Assembly: GCF_011395035.1 (NCBI RefSeq)
Contig: NZ_CP024768.1
Location: forward strand, 3,695,865-3,759,864
From: Pantoea cypripedii
Lineage (GTDB): Bacteria > Pseudomonadota > Gammaproteobacteria > Enterobacterales > Enterobacteriaceae
Direction of reading: 5' to 3'
DNA: 64,000 nt
The translations under genes were made by a program, and so were the position numbers. Below are positions 45,608 to 54,891 of the stretch, piece after piece; the stretch's first letter is position 1; the number at the start of each line of letters is the position of its first letter. Under the pieces are notes generated by a model. That model saw only the letters and a list, made by a program, of their open reading frames with translations. It was not told the origin of the DNA and did not search any database.

Positions 45608-46621
45608 TCAGATGGCAGGCAGCTCAGCCAGCGGCCAGCGAGGCCGGACACTGACGCCCAGTTCACCCCGTGTTCCGCCTTTCAGACGCACCATACCCGC
45701 ATAAGCAATCATGGCACCGTTATCGGTACAGAATTCCGGGCGGGCGTAAAACACCTCACCACCGCGCGCACGCATCATCTCAGCCATGCGCTCACGCAGG
45801 GTGCGGTTGGCACTCACGCCCCCGGCGATCACCAGGCGTTTGAAACCCGTCTGCTCCAGAGCGCGCTTACATTTGATCATCAGCGTATCCACCACTGCAT
45901 CTTCGAAGGCACGGGCAATATCAGCGCGTGCCTGTTCGTCATCCGCATGCTGGCGGATGGTATTAGCGGCGAAAGTTTTCAGGCCGGAAAAGCTAAAATC
46001 AAGGCCGGGACGGTCGGTCATCGGGCGCGGGAAAGTGAAACGACCGGGCGTGCCCTGCTGTGCCATGCGCGAGAGCATGGGGCCACCGGGATAGTCGAGA
46101 CCCAGCAGTTTGGCGGTTTTATCAAAGGCTTCACCTGCGGCATCGTCAATGGACTCACCCAGCAGGGTGTATTCGCCAATGCCAGTGACGCTAATCAGCT
46201 GAGTGTGTCCGCCCGAAACCAGCAGCGCCACAAACGGGAATTCTGGCGGGTTTTCTTCCAGCATCGGTGCCAGCAGATGGCCTTCCATATGATGGACCGG
46301 CACCGCCGGAACATTCCAGGCGAACGCCAGTGCGCGACCAATGGTGGCACCAACCAGCAACGCGCCAACCAAACCTGGCCCGGCGGTATATGCCACGGCA
46401 TCAATTTGCTGCGGCTGCAATCCAGCCTGTTTTAACGCCGCCTGAATCAACGGCACGGTTTTACGCACGTGATCGCGCGATGCCAGTTCTGGCACCACGC
46501 CGCCGTAATCGGCATGCAATTTTACCTGGCTATATAGTTGATTTGCCAGCAGACCGGACGCATCGTCATAAATCGCGATGCCGGTTTCATCGCAGGACGT
46601 TTCAATACCCAGAACTCGCAT
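45608..46621 (-). CDS. tsaD: tRNA N6-threonylcarbamoyladenosine transferase TsaD
   Basis: Catalytic subunit that puts the t6A modification on A37 of ANN-decoding tRNAs, with TsaB, TsaC and TsaE. It has 337 residues. ASKHA fold with N-terminal MRVLGIETSCDETGIAIYDD, the metal motif HMEGH (His111, His115), SGGHTQLISV and AGGVSANRTLRERM. It is divergent from rpsU, the universal arrangement in enteric bacteria. Essential. Confidence 0.97.
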   Translation of the reverse strand: MRVLGIETSCDETGIAIYDDASGLLANQLYSQVKLHADYGGVVPELASRDHVRKTVPLIQAALKQAGLQPQQIDAVAYTAGPGLVGALLVGATIGRALAFAWNVPAVPVHHMEGHLLAPMLEENPPEFPFVALLVSGGHTQLISVTGIGEYTLLGESIDDAAGEAFDKTAKLLGLDYPGGPMLSRMAQQGTPGRFTFPRPMTDRPGLDFSFSGLKTFAANTIRQHADDEQARADIARAFEDAVVDTLMIKCKRALEQTGFKRLVIAGGVSANRTLRERMAEMMRARGGEVFYARPEFCTDNGAMIAYAGMVRLKGGTRGELGVSVRPRWPLAELPAI

Positions 46622-46727
46622 AGCTTTTCGTACCCTCTTCTTGCGGCGCGCAGTGTACCACAGGGAGATCGCCGGTCGGGCAACTTTGACCGCGAAAAAG
46701 TGTTTTTCCGTCGCACAAAGAGTGCGC

Positions 46728-46733
46728 TATACT
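46728..46733 (+). promoter_or_regulatory. Probable -10 element of the rpsU-dnaG-rpoD promoter
   Basis: TATACT after a GC-rich TGCGC stretch in the 281-bp gap between tsaD and rpsU. A TTGACC hexamer lies farther upstream (46686), too far for a pair, so the matching -35 is weak or there is more than one promoter, as known for this operon in E. coli. No LexA box was seen with confidence. Confidence 0.45.
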
Positions 46734-46845
46734 CCACGGCCTGAAAAAACCGGCAGCCGCAAGGCACAAGCCCCTGTTGGTTTCAATTTGTTCCTGGTGC
46801 TTTACAAGCCAACCCCGGTTGGAGTAGAATTATGCACCATTTTGA

Positions 46846-47118
<273 letters not shown>

Positions 47119-47175
47119 TTTCTTTCGGAGGTTCGCCTCCGCCGCGTGATAAACGCAGACAGAGTCAAGTAAGAG

Positions 47176-47202
47176 GCCGTGCTTTCCGAAAGGAAGCGCG
47201 GC
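47176..47202 (+). terminator. Attenuator-like hairpin between rpsU and dnaG
   Basis: GCCGTGCTTTCC/GGAAGCGCGGC with GAAA loop (one mismatch, GTG against CGC), followed by TTGTTGCC. A second hairpin GGAGG/CCTCC is at 47128. In E. coli a terminator in this gap makes rpsU mRNA far more abundant than dnaG; the position fits that role. Confidence 0.55.
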
Positions 47203-47236
47203 TTGTTGCCGTTTATGAGCTGAAAAATCGGGGCTT

Positions 47237-48982
47237 ATGGCTGGACGAATTCCACGCGTATTTATCAATGATTTACTTGCCCGCACGGACATCGTGGATC
47301 TTATCGATGCCCGCGTTAAGCTGAAAAAGCAGGGTAAGAACTATCATGCGTGCTGCCCATTCCATAACGAGAAAACGCCCTCTTTCACCGTAAACGGTGA
47401 TAAGCAGTTTTATCACTGCTTCGGCTGTGGTGCCCACGGCAATGCCATCGACTTCCTGATGAATTTCGACCGTCTTGAGTTTGTCGAAAGCATTGAAGAA
47501 CTGGCCACACAGCACGGCCTTGAAGTGCCTTATGAAGCGGGCAACGGCCCCAGCCAGATGGAACGCCATCAGCGCCAAAGCCTTTATCAGCTGCTGGAAG
47601 GTCTGAACACCTTTTATCAGCAGAGTCTGCGACAACCGCAGGCTCAGCCCGCTCAGCAATACCTCGCCACGCGCGGCCTTAGCCAGCAAGTGATTGACCA
47701 CTTTGCCATTGGCTATGCACCGCCCGGCTGGGATAACGCGCTGAAGCGTTTTGGTCAGCAGAAAGAAGATCGTGAGTCGCTGATGGAAGCGGGCATGCTG
47801 GTCAGCAATGACAAAGGCCGCACTTACGATCGCTTTCGCGACCGGGTGATGTTTCCGATTCGCGATAAACGCGGCCGGGTGATTGGTTTTGGCGGCCGTG
47901 TGCTGGGCAACGATACGCCGAAATACCTGAACTCGCCGGAAACACCGATTTTCCATAAAGGTCGTCAGTTATACGGCCTGTATGAAGCGCTGAAAAATTA
48001 TCCGCAACCGGCTCGCCTGCTGGTGGTGGAAGGATATATGGATGTGGTGGCTCTGGCGCAGTTCGGCATCGATTATGCCGTTGCCTCGCTGGGAACAGCG
48101 ACCACCGCAGAACATATCCAGCTGCTGTTTCGCTCGACGGAAAACGTGATTTGCTGTTACGACGGTGACCGTGCTGGCCGCGAAGCCGCCTGGCGTGCAC
48201 TCGAAACCGCATTGCCTTACATGAATGACGGACGTCAGCTACGCTTTATGTTTTTGCCTGATGGCGAGGACCCGGACACGCTGGTGCGCAAAGAAGGCAA
48301 AGCCGCGTTTGAAGCGAGGATGGAGCAGGCCATGCCGCTCTCCACGTTTCTGTTCGACAGCCTGATGCCGCAGGTTGATCTGAGTACACGCGACGGTAAA
48401 GCACGCCTGAGTACGCTGGCGTTACCGTTGATTAGACAGATCCCCGGTGAAACCCTGCGCATTTATATGCGTCAGGAATTAGGTAATAAACTCGGCATTC
48501 TTGACGATAACCAGTTAGAGAAGTTATTGCCGAAGCAGGCTGAGAGTGGAGCCGCACCCACCGCGCCACCGCTGAAGCGCACCACCATGCGCGTACTGGT
48601 GGCATTACTGGTGCAGAATCCGCAATTCGCCGCCATGGTGCCTGCTCTCGAAGGCCTGGAGCAGTCAAAAATGGCAGGGTTGCCGCTGTTTGTGGAGTTA
48701 GTCAGCCGTTGTTGTGAGAATCCTGGCCTGACGACCGGACAGCTACTAGAGTTATATCGCGGGACAAATTTTAGTCAGACACTTGAAACACTGGCCACCT
48801 GGAACCACATGATAGTGGATGAAGAGGCGGAAACGGTGTTCCAGGACTCGCTGGCGAGCCTTTACGATTCCGCGCTGGAACAGCGTCTTGAAGCGCTCAT
48901 CGCACGCGATCGCACCGAGGGGTTAAATGCCGCCGAACGTCGCGAATTCTGGGCGCTGAGCCAGGCACTGGCAAAGAAATAA
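47237..48982 (+). CDS. dnaG: DNA primase DnaG
   Basis: Makes RNA primers for DNA replication. It has 581 residues, the E. coli length. The N-terminal zinc finger has Cys40, His43, Cys61 and Cys64 (CCPFHNEK, CFGCGAHGNA). The catalytic core has FRDRVMFPIRDKRGRVIGFG and the TOPRIM motifs VVEGYMDVVALAQ and CYDGDRAGREAAWRA. The C-terminal helicase-binding domain starts near residue 435. The start is ATG at 47237, read through the upstream hairpin. Confidence 0.98.
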   Translation: MAGRIPRVFINDLLARTDIVDLIDARVKLKKQGKNYHACCPFHNEKTPSFTVNGDKQFYHCFGCGAHGNAIDFLMNFDRLEFVESIEELATQHGLEVPYEAGNGPSQMERHQRQSLYQLLEGLNTFYQQSLRQPQAQPAQQYLATRGLSQQVIDHFAIGYAPPGWDNALKRFGQQKEDRESLMEAGMLVSNDKGRTYDRFRDRVMFPIRDKRGRVIGFGGRVLGNDTPKYLNSPETPIFHKGRQLYGLYEALKNYPQPARLLVVEGYMDVVALAQFGIDYAVASLGTATTAEHIQLLFRSTENVICCYDGDRAGREAAWRALETALPYMNDGRQLRFMFLPDGEDPDTLVRKEGKAAFEARMEQAMPLSTFLFDSLMPQVDLSTRDGKARLSTLALPLIRQIPGETLRIYMRQELGNKLGILDDNQLEKLLPKQAESGAAPTAPPLKRTTMRVLVALLVQNPQFAAMVPALEGLEQSKMAGLPLFVELVSRCCENPGLTTGQLLELYRGTNFSQTLETLATWNHMIVDEEAETVFQDSLASLYDSALEQRLEALIARDRTEGLNAAERREFWALSQALAKK

Positions 48983-49227
48983 CCGTTTTAGACGCTCTGG
49001 TTGCCGATACCGTTAAAATGGCAGGGAACCGGGGCGATAAGCATTAGCGGAACCTGGCGAGAAGCCAGGCCCGAAAAAAGAATCCAAGCGGCTTAAGTGC
49101 CGAATACTCGAGGGCAAATGCCCTGGCCGCGACGAAGGCAGCGGCAAAAACACAACGCCTTCACTGTTATTGTTGGCTCGCTGCCGACCGACACCAATCT
49201 AATTAACAGAAGTGTGGATACCGTCTT

Positions 49228-51072
49228 ATGGAGCAAAACCCGCAGTCACAGCTTAAGCTACTTGTCACCCGTGGTAAGGAGCAGGGCTATCTGACCTATG
49301 CTGAGGTCAATGACCATCTGCCGGAAGATATCGTCGACTCCGATCAGATCGAAGACATCATCCAGATGATTAACGATATGGGTATTCAGGTGGTGGAAGA
49401 AGCCCCTGATGCCGATGATCTGATGCTGAATGAAAACAGTGCCGATACTGACGAAGATGCTGCGGAAGCCGCCGCTCAGGTGTTATCCAGCGTTGAATCT
49501 GAAATTGGCCGTACCACCGACCCGGTGCGCATGTACATGCGCGAAATGGGTACTGTTGAACTGCTGACGCGCGAAGGCGAAATTGACATCGCTAAACGCA
49601 TCGAAGACGGCATCAACCAGGTTCAGTGCTCCGTTGCAGAATATCCGGAAGCAATCACCTATCTGCTCGATCAGTACGATCGTGTTGAAGCAGGCGAATC
49701 ACGTCTGTCCGACCTGATCACCGGTTTTGTCGATCCGAACGCTGAAGAAGATCTGGCACCGACCGCCACTCACGTTGGTTCTGAGCTGTCTGAAGAAGAC
49801 CGCGATGATGACGAAGATGACGACGAAGAGAGCGATGACGACAGTTCTGATGACGATAACTCTATCGATCCGGAACTGGCGCGCGAGAAATTCGTTGAGC
49901 TGCGTACCCAGTACGAAACTACCCGTACTGTGATCAAGGCCAAAGGCCGTAGCCACGCTGACGCGGTTGCCGAGATTCAGAATCTTTCTGAAGTATTTAA
50001 ACAGTTCCGCCTGGTACCGAAGCAGTTCGACTACCTGGTCAACAACATGCGTGAAATGATGGAGCGAGTGCGTACTCAGGAACGCATCATCATGAAATTT
50101 TGTGTTGAACTGTGCAAAATGCCGAAGAAAAACTTCATCACCCTGTTCACCGGTAATGAAACCAGTGAAAGCTGGTTCAAAGCCGCGCTGGCGATGAACA
50201 AGCCGTGGTCGGAAAAACTGCTGGAAGTGCAGGATGACGTCATGCGTTGTCTGCAGAAACTGTCGCAGATTGAAGAAGAAACCGGCCTGACCATCGAGCA
50301 GGTGAAGGATATCAACCGTCGTATGTCTATCGGCGAAGCCAAAGCGCGTCGTGCGAAGAAAGAGATGGTGGAAGCTAACCTGCGTCTGGTGATTTCAATC
50401 GCGAAGAAATACACCAACCGTGGTCTGCAATTCCTCGACCTGATCCAGGAAGGCAACATCGGTCTGATGAAAGCCGTTGATAAGTTCGAATATCGTCGTG
50501 GTTATAAGTTCTCAACTTATGCCACCTGGTGGATCCGTCAGGCAATCACCCGTTCTATCGCCGACCAGGCGCGTACCATCCGTATTCCGGTGCATATGAT
50601 TGAGACCATCAACAAACTCAATCGTATTTCGCGCCAGATGTTGCAGGAGATGGGCCGCGAACCGACGCCGGAAGAACTGGCTGAGCGTATGCTGATGCCG
50701 GAAGATAAAATCCGCAAAGTGCTGAAAATTGCTAAAGAGCCAATCTCTATGGAGACGCCGATTGGTGATGATGAAGATTCACATCTGGGCGATTTTATCG
50801 AAGACACCACGCTGGAGCTGCCGCTGGACTCTGCAACGTCTGAGAGCCTGCGTTCTGCCACCCACGACGTGCTGGCTGGCCTGACGGCACGTGAAGCGAA
50901 AGTACTGCGTATGCGTTTTGGTATCGATATGAATACCGACCACACGCTGGAAGAGGTTGGTAAGCAGTTTGACGTAACGCGTGAGCGTATTCGTCAGATT
51001 GAAGCTAAGGCGCTGCGTAAACTGCGCCATCCAAGCCGTTCCGAAGTGCTGCGTAGCTTCCTTGACGACTAA
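49228..51072 (+). CDS. rpoD: RNA polymerase sigma factor RpoD (sigma 70)
   Basis: Primary sigma factor, 614 residues. Region 1.1 is at 1-80; a very acidic linker near 188-210 (DDDEDDDEESDDDSSDDD) is in the non-conserved insert. Region 2 recognises the -10 element (RRGYKFSTYATWWIRQAITR) and region 4.2 the -35 element (EEVGKQFDVTRERIRQIEAK). The 245-bp gap after dnaG has hairpins (GCGAGAAGCCAGGC ... GAATACTCGAGGGC) and no gene; extra rpoD promoters are expected there or inside dnaG. Confidence 0.98.
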   Translation: MEQNPQSQLKLLVTRGKEQGYLTYAEVNDHLPEDIVDSDQIEDIIQMINDMGIQVVEEAPDADDLMLNENSADTDEDAAEAAAQVLSSVESEIGRTTDPVRMYMREMGTVELLTREGEIDIAKRIEDGINQVQCSVAEYPEAITYLLDQYDRVEAGESRLSDLITGFVDPNAEEDLAPTATHVGSELSEEDRDDDEDDDEESDDDSSDDDNSIDPELAREKFVELRTQYETTRTVIKAKGRSHADAVAEIQNLSEVFKQFRLVPKQFDYLVNNMREMMERVRTQERIIMKFCVELCKMPKKNFITLFTGNETSESWFKAALAMNKPWSEKLLEVQDDVMRCLQKLSQIEEETGLTIEQVKDINRRMSIGEAKARRAKKEMVEANLRLVISIAKKYTNRGLQFLDLIQEGNIGLMKAVDKFEYRRGYKFSTYATWWIRQAITRSIADQARTIRIPVHMIETINKLNRISRQMLQEMGREPTPEELAERMLMPEDKIRKVLKIAKEPISMETPIGDDEDSHLGDFIEDTTLELPLDSATSESLRSATHDVLAGLTAREAKVLRMRFGIDMNTDHTLEEVGKQFDVTRERIRQIEAKALRKLRHPSRSEVLRSFLDD

Positions 51073-51088
51073 TCAGTCTGAAGCAAAA

Positions 51089-51113
51089 AAACCCCGGTTT
51101 ACCGGGGTTTTTT
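51089..51113. terminator. Bidirectional terminator between rpoD and mug
   Basis: Stem AAACCCCGG/CCGGGGTTT (51089-51110) with a T run on the plus side and an A run on the other. It ends at the mug stop codon. Confidence 0.9.
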
Positions 51114-51633
51114 ATGCCTGCTCGTTTTTCTGCAACCATTCATACAGCTGTCGATAGGCGGATGCCATTGCTTCTACTGAGGCACGATTCAAACCACTTG
51201 GATTAGGTAACACCCACAACCGGGTATTGCCGAGAGTGTGTGGCTGCTCACCCCACTCCACTTTGCGCTGTCGAAATGCACGCTGGAACGCATCTTTGCC
51301 CAATACCGCCAACGCACGCGGCTGATAGTTCAGCACTTTCTCCTGCAATCGACTGCCGCCATCACGCAGCTCATCCCCCGCCAGTTCCGTTGCCTGCACA
51401 GTTGGTCTTTCCACCAGCATGGTAATACCGCAACCGGTCTCCAGCAGCCGCTGTTCCTGCTCCGGCTTCAGTTGCTCATGAGTGAATCCAGCCAGATGGA
51501 TCACCTTCCAGAAGCGGTTACCCGGATGAGCAAAATGATAGCCGGTATGTGCCGAGGAATGGCCTGGATTGATGCCACAGAACAACACCTGTAAATGTGG
51601 TGCGATGATGTCACGAATGTTGTGTTCACTCAT
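51112..51633 (-). CDS. mug: G/U mismatch-specific DNA glycosylase Mug
   Basis: Removes uracil and ethenocytosine opposite guanine. It has 173 residues. Active-site motif VLFCGINPGHSSAHTGYHFA (with the Asn that replaces the Asp of UDG) and the loop LPNPSGLNR near the C-terminus are intact. Its start overlaps the stop of a TetR gene (ATGA at 51630-51633), so mug here may be cotranscribed with that regulator, which is not the E. coli arrangement. Confidence 0.95.
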   Translation of the reverse strand: MSEHNIRDIIAPHLQVLFCGINPGHSSAHTGYHFAHPGNRFWKVIHLAGFTHEQLKPEQEQRLLETGCGITMLVERPTVQATELAGDELRDGGSRLQEKVLNYQPRALAVLGKDAFQRAFRQRKVEWGEQPHTLGNTRLWVLPNPSGLNRASVEAMASAYRQLYEWLQKNEQA

Positions 51634-52217
51634 ACCATCACCAGCCCGGCACGTTGTTTCACGGACAGACGACTGTCAGCCAGAATATGACTCGCCTCAG
51701 TGTCATCCGGGCAGGCGCGTGCCAGCGCCATGGCACCGACCATCTCAGCGAGGATGCTGGCGGCCAGCCTGTCCGCGTGAGGATTGCCGAGTTGCTGCAA
51801 TGGCTGAGCCAGTCTCTGACGCACCACTTCGCGTCGTTGCGAAAACAGCGTGCGCGCCTCAAGTGGCAAATGCGCCATTTCGCTGGCAAGTGCGGGGAGA
51901 GGACACCCCTCACCTGGCGTGACACGGTGCACATCAGAGAGGTAATTGTCGATCAACTGATTCAACCGCTGCGCCGGATCTTCAATCTGCACAATCGCCG
52001 CTAACCGTTGCGCGGAATCTGCAAACATCTGTGCAATGACCGCTTCTACCAACACATCACGTGAGGCGAAATGAGCGTAGAAACCGCCATGCGTTAAACC
52101 AACACGCTTCATCAACGACGCAACACCAATGCTCTCCGTGCCGCATTCACGCATCACTTTAGCTGCCTCATCCAGTATGCGCTGACGCGTGCGCGCTTTG
52201 TGACTCAGCTTTTCCAT
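51630..52217 (-). CDS. TetR/AcrR-family transcriptional repressor
   Basis: 195 residues. The N-terminal helix-turn-helix lies at 12-58 (RQRILDEAAKVMRECGTESI, GVASLMKRVGLTHGGFYAHF); the C-terminal domain is helical and of the YxaF/LmrA-like group with the SEMAHLPLEARTLF stretch. It is divergent from a short-chain dehydrogenase across 135 bp, where a 7-bp inverted repeat fits an operator, so it most likely represses both itself and the dehydrogenase. The ligand is unknown. Confidence 0.88.
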   Translation of the reverse strand: MEKLSHKARTRQRILDEAAKVMRECGTESIGVASLMKRVGLTHGGFYAHFASRDVLVEAVIAQMFADSAQRLAAIVQIEDPAQRLNQLIDNYLSDVHRVTPGEGCPLPALASEMAHLPLEARTLFSQRREVVRQRLAQPLQQLGNPHADRLAASILAEMVGAMALARACPDDTEASHILADSRLSVKQRAGLVMV

Positions 52218-52282
52218 CCTCTGCTCTCCGGTTCATCAGTTACGACAATCATAGTAATTATTACGACCATCATATTCCAGCT

Positions 52283-52306
52283 TGACGATAAATATTATGA
52301 TCGTCA
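52283..52306. promoter_or_regulatory. Putative operator of the TetR regulator
   Basis: TGACGAT-N10-ATCGTCA, a perfect 7-bp inverted repeat in the divergent gap. Related ATGATxxxCAT words recur on both sides (CATCATA near 52269, AACCATCA near 52330), as if several half sites are present. Confidence 0.55.
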
Positions 52307-52352
52307 TATTTAGCACATCAAATATGATAACCATCATTTAGAGGAATCGACC

Positions 52353-53138
52353 ATGTCATCATCTCAACTGGCTTTAATCACCGGCGCATCCAGCGGTATT
52401 GGTGCAACTTATGCGAAACAGCTGGCTGCTCGCGGCTATAACCTGATTCTGGTGGCACGCGATGTCACCCGCCTCAATGCGCTGGCGCAGAGCTTACGTG
52501 AATCGGCTGGCGTGGAAGTCAGCGTCTTACCTGCGGATCTCACTAAAACGCAGGATTTGCAGCGTATCGAACAGGAACTACGTGAAAACCACCACATCAC
52601 GTTGCTGCTGAATAACGCAGGTATGAGTGTCGAAGGGGAATTTATCGATGCTGACCTGGAACGCATTCAAACCATGCTGGCATTGAATATCGTGGCTCCG
52701 ACGCAACTGGCTCATACTGCCGCGCAGGCGTTTCGCGCGCGTGGTCACGGCACCATCATCAATATCGCTTCCGTGCTGTCGCTGATACACGAACGCTTCA
52801 ATGGAGCTTACAACGCGACAAAATCCTTTGTACTCACGCTGACGCGCGCCATGCAGCGCGAGCTGGTTGATAGCGGCGTACATGTACAGGCAGTTCTCCC
52901 CGGTGCTACCCGCACTGAAATTTTTGATCGTTCGGGCACCCCGATTACATCATTCCCGGCAGAGATGTTGATGGAGGTTGAGGATCTGGTCAGCGCTGCG
53001 CTGCGTGGGCTCGACGCTGGTGAGCTGGTAACCATCCCCTCACTGGAGAATACTGACCTGTGGCAAGACTTTGATAACGCACGTGTGGCGCTCCAGCCTT
53101 ACCTGTCGAGCAATAAACCGGCGTCACGTTATCAGTAA
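52353..53138 (+). CDS. Short-chain dehydrogenase/reductase (SDR)
   Basis: Classical SDR of 261 residues: cofactor site ITGASSGIGATYAKQLAARG (residues 9-28), the dinucleotide loop LLLNNAGMSVEG, catalytic Ser in IINIASVLSL and YNATK with the active Tyr and Lys. The variant TGASSGIG start plus VARD points to NADP preference. The substrate is unknown. The RBS is AGAGGA. It is controlled, by layout, by the divergent TetR protein. Confidence 0.88.
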   Translation: MSSSQLALITGASSGIGATYAKQLAARGYNLILVARDVTRLNALAQSLRESAGVEVSVLPADLTKTQDLQRIEQELRENHHITLLLNNAGMSVEGEFIDADLERIQTMLALNIVAPTQLAHTAAQAFRARGHGTIINIASVLSLIHERFNGAYNATKSFVLTLTRAMQRELVDSGVHVQAVLPGATRTEIFDRSGTPITSFPAEMLMEVEDLVSAALRGLDAGELVTIPSLENTDLWQDFDNARVALQPYLSSNKPASRYQ

Positions 53139-53337
53139 GCATGATGGTAATGAGGGACAGGGCTTTCCCGCCCTGTCTCAGAATCATCTGCAGATTAGGT
53201 TATTTTTGCGACAACGGATGTGGGATCTGCGAATTTTCTCATTGATATCAAGGGGTCAGAGGCTGGTTTAATTTTCAGCAACCAGCTATCAATGGCTGGA
53301 TCGCCCTGGCGAGATACTTTATAATCCCCGCTCCGCT

Positions 53338-53413
53338 GGCCCCTTAGCTCAGTGGTTAGAGCAGGCGACTCATAATCGCTTGGTCGCTGGTTCAAACCCA
53401 GCAGGGGCCACCA
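53338..53413 (+). tRNA. ileX: tRNA-Ile2 (anticodon CAT, read as lysidine-modified)
   Basis: 76 nt: acceptor GGCCCCT/AGGGGCC, D arm AGCTC-AGTGGTTA-GAGC, anticodon loop with CAT (CTCATAA), T arm CTGGTTCAAACCCAG and encoded CCA. It matches E. coli ileX except for the T loop (AAACCC for AAGTCC). The C34 of this tRNA is converted to lysidine to read AUA. Its 3' half is the insertion site of the element described below, and the gene is kept whole by it. Confidence 0.97.
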
Positions 53414-53418
53414 AATTT
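53367..53418 (+). repeat. Attachment repeat at the tRNA (att left)
   Basis: The 3' part of the tRNA gene and a few flanking bases. A 39-bp core at 53372-53410, from the anticodon loop to the end of the acceptor stem, recurs perfectly at 57122-57160. Four bases on the left (GACT) and seven on the right (CAAATTT) also match, each after one mismatch. Confidence 0.92.
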
Positions 53419-53442
53419 AGTGATATTAATCATGCATTTGAG

Positions 53443-53465
53443 CCGCTCTCCGAAGCGGTTTTTTT
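53443..53465 (+). terminator. Terminator of tRNA-Ile2
   Basis: CCGCT/AGCGG stem (CCGCTCTCCGAAGCGG) followed by nine T with one break (TTTTTTTGT). It lies 30 bp after the tRNA, inside the element. Confidence 0.8.
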
Positions 53466-53928
53466 GTAGCCAAAAAATCGATTGGCAGCAAATTTTTTCT
53501 CACCCCCCTTCTGCTTGCTGACACCGCCTTTCGTGCAAAACGGCCAGCCCTGATTCACCAGGCTGCGAAGCTTCGCGCAGATGCTCTCGATGATGCCGCG
53601 GGTTCAGCGCGCCACCCACCGCCCATATCTGCGCTTCAGCCATCGTGTCCATGAGTACCTGGGCAGTGTGGGGAATCTCCGGTTAAGGGGTTTCGCTATG
53701 GTCGGCGCTCCGTAACGACGAGGCACGCATTGGCTGTTGTGTAATGGCTGGCACATGAGGAAAATGCCTTTCACGACAGTTAAATGATGCAAAAGCAATA
53801 TTCTGATCCCGAAAAATGCATAAGGTGGTTTTTTACTCAATTTTCATCGTGTAGTATTCTGCAAGCTCACCTTTGCACAATGAATGTGCATAACAATGAT
53901 TGATATATTAACCAGGAAGGTAACAGGG

Positions 53929-54626
53929 ATGGCTTACAGTAATTATTACATTATTAACTGGATGGAAGCTGACAAAGAATTAGCAATCAGACTGGAGCAT
54001 GCCCTTAAAGGTGTTAAAGATGAGGTATTGGAGAAAGGTCAGCAGCTCTCAGATGCTTTTACCCGCGCAACCTGGTATACATCATGCCTGACGGAAAACT
54101 ATCAGGATGTTTGCAGTAAACTTAGCAATGAGGACGTCAGGTTTGCCAAGGGGTTAGTTGAACTCGTAAAAAGAAAAGATATTATATTTTTTCTTATCAG
54201 ACTATATGTGGAGACCTATTTAAAGAGCGCGTCGGAAGATAAAATAACAAATATTTCCCGTGAGCTATCAAGGATGGGTTCGCATGCTGCCAACGGTGTT
54301 TTAACGAGTCGCGCCCTCACCTTCGCAGTCGCACAAGCTATTGCTCACTCATTTTCGCTAACATCCCATTTTGCGCGCAATAAAATCAGGAGTGGTGCAC
54401 AATACGCCCTCTGGGGCTTAACCGTCTATAGCTTTGCAACTGAAGCGGCAAAAAAAGCAGAAGAACTACATAAGTACCAACCTGCGTATTATTCTGCTCT
54501 CTACAGCCTTAATCTCGAAATGATGTATTTTTAGTTGAACCTGTACTGTCACGCAACAATCACTTCCGTACTTTTGGTAAATCCGATAAAGAACTGGCCG
54601 AGGGCTTATACAGGTTAATGAAATGA
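53929..54626 (+). pseudogene. Helical cargo protein of unknown function, frameshifted in a T run
   Basis: As read, the frame stops at 54534 after 201 codons. The start at 53929 (MAYSNYYIINWMEADKELA) has AGGAAGG upstream; an in-frame ATG at 53884 has none. The protein is nearly all helix, with a small-residue stretch near 125-160 (ALTFAVAQAIAHSFSLT). If one T is added to the run at 54528-54532 the frame goes on for 31 residues (LVEPVLSRNNHF ... GLYRLMK) to a TGA at 54624-54626 that overlaps the next ATG. This neat ending suggests the longer form (about 232 residues) is ancestral. I do not recognise the family. Confidence 0.6.
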
Positions 54627-54820
54627 TAAGCAGACTCTTCAAGATAATATTTAAAGATCTTACCTGGTACTTTTCCGGGGCACTCCCCGCTATTCTGGTG
54701 GTTATTTTCTCCATGATTGCAGTAACTTACTGGGAAAAGTACGCGATCAGAAGCATAGGGATTTTCATCCTCTTTATGATTGTTACGTACATCTATATTG
54801 CAGTTAAATACAAAAAATAG
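54623..54820 (+). CDS. Small membrane protein, partner of the preceding gene
   Basis: 65 residues with two hydrophobic helices (about 18-32, GALPAILVVIFSMIAVT, and 42-60, RSIGIFILFMIVTYIYI) and basic ends (KYKK). No good RBS of its own; the start overlaps the end of the restored upstream frame by ATGA, so it would be translated by coupling. The pairing of a helical soluble protein with a two-helix membrane peptide recalls toxin-immunity or phage exclusion modules, but this is inference. If the upstream frameshift is real, coupling is lost and expression may fall. Confidence 0.6.
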   Translation: MISRLFKIIFKDLTWYFSGALPAILVVIFSMIAVTYWEKYAIRSIGIFILFMIVTYIYIAVKYKK

Positions 54821-54891
54821 TGTCGTTAAAAAATTCATAAGCTGCGAGATTTTTATCTTCCGTAGCCCTTATAACATGATGATACTGGCAG

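Noticed and set aside
45605..46435. 276-codon open frame antisense to tsaD
   Set aside because: Shadow of the conserved tsaD frame; composition is His/Gln/Thr-rich and the start lies inside the plsY-tsaD terminator region.
53153..53176. GACAGGG/CCCTGTC hairpin after the SDR gene
   Set aside because: A stem exists but no T run follows (TCAGAATC); not enough to call a terminator.
53604..53840. 78-codon minus-strand ORF and a 50-codon ORF (53500-53652) near the left att site
   Set aside because: Neither reads like a known protein or has a clear ribosome site; phrases vaguely like a transposase end could not be supported.
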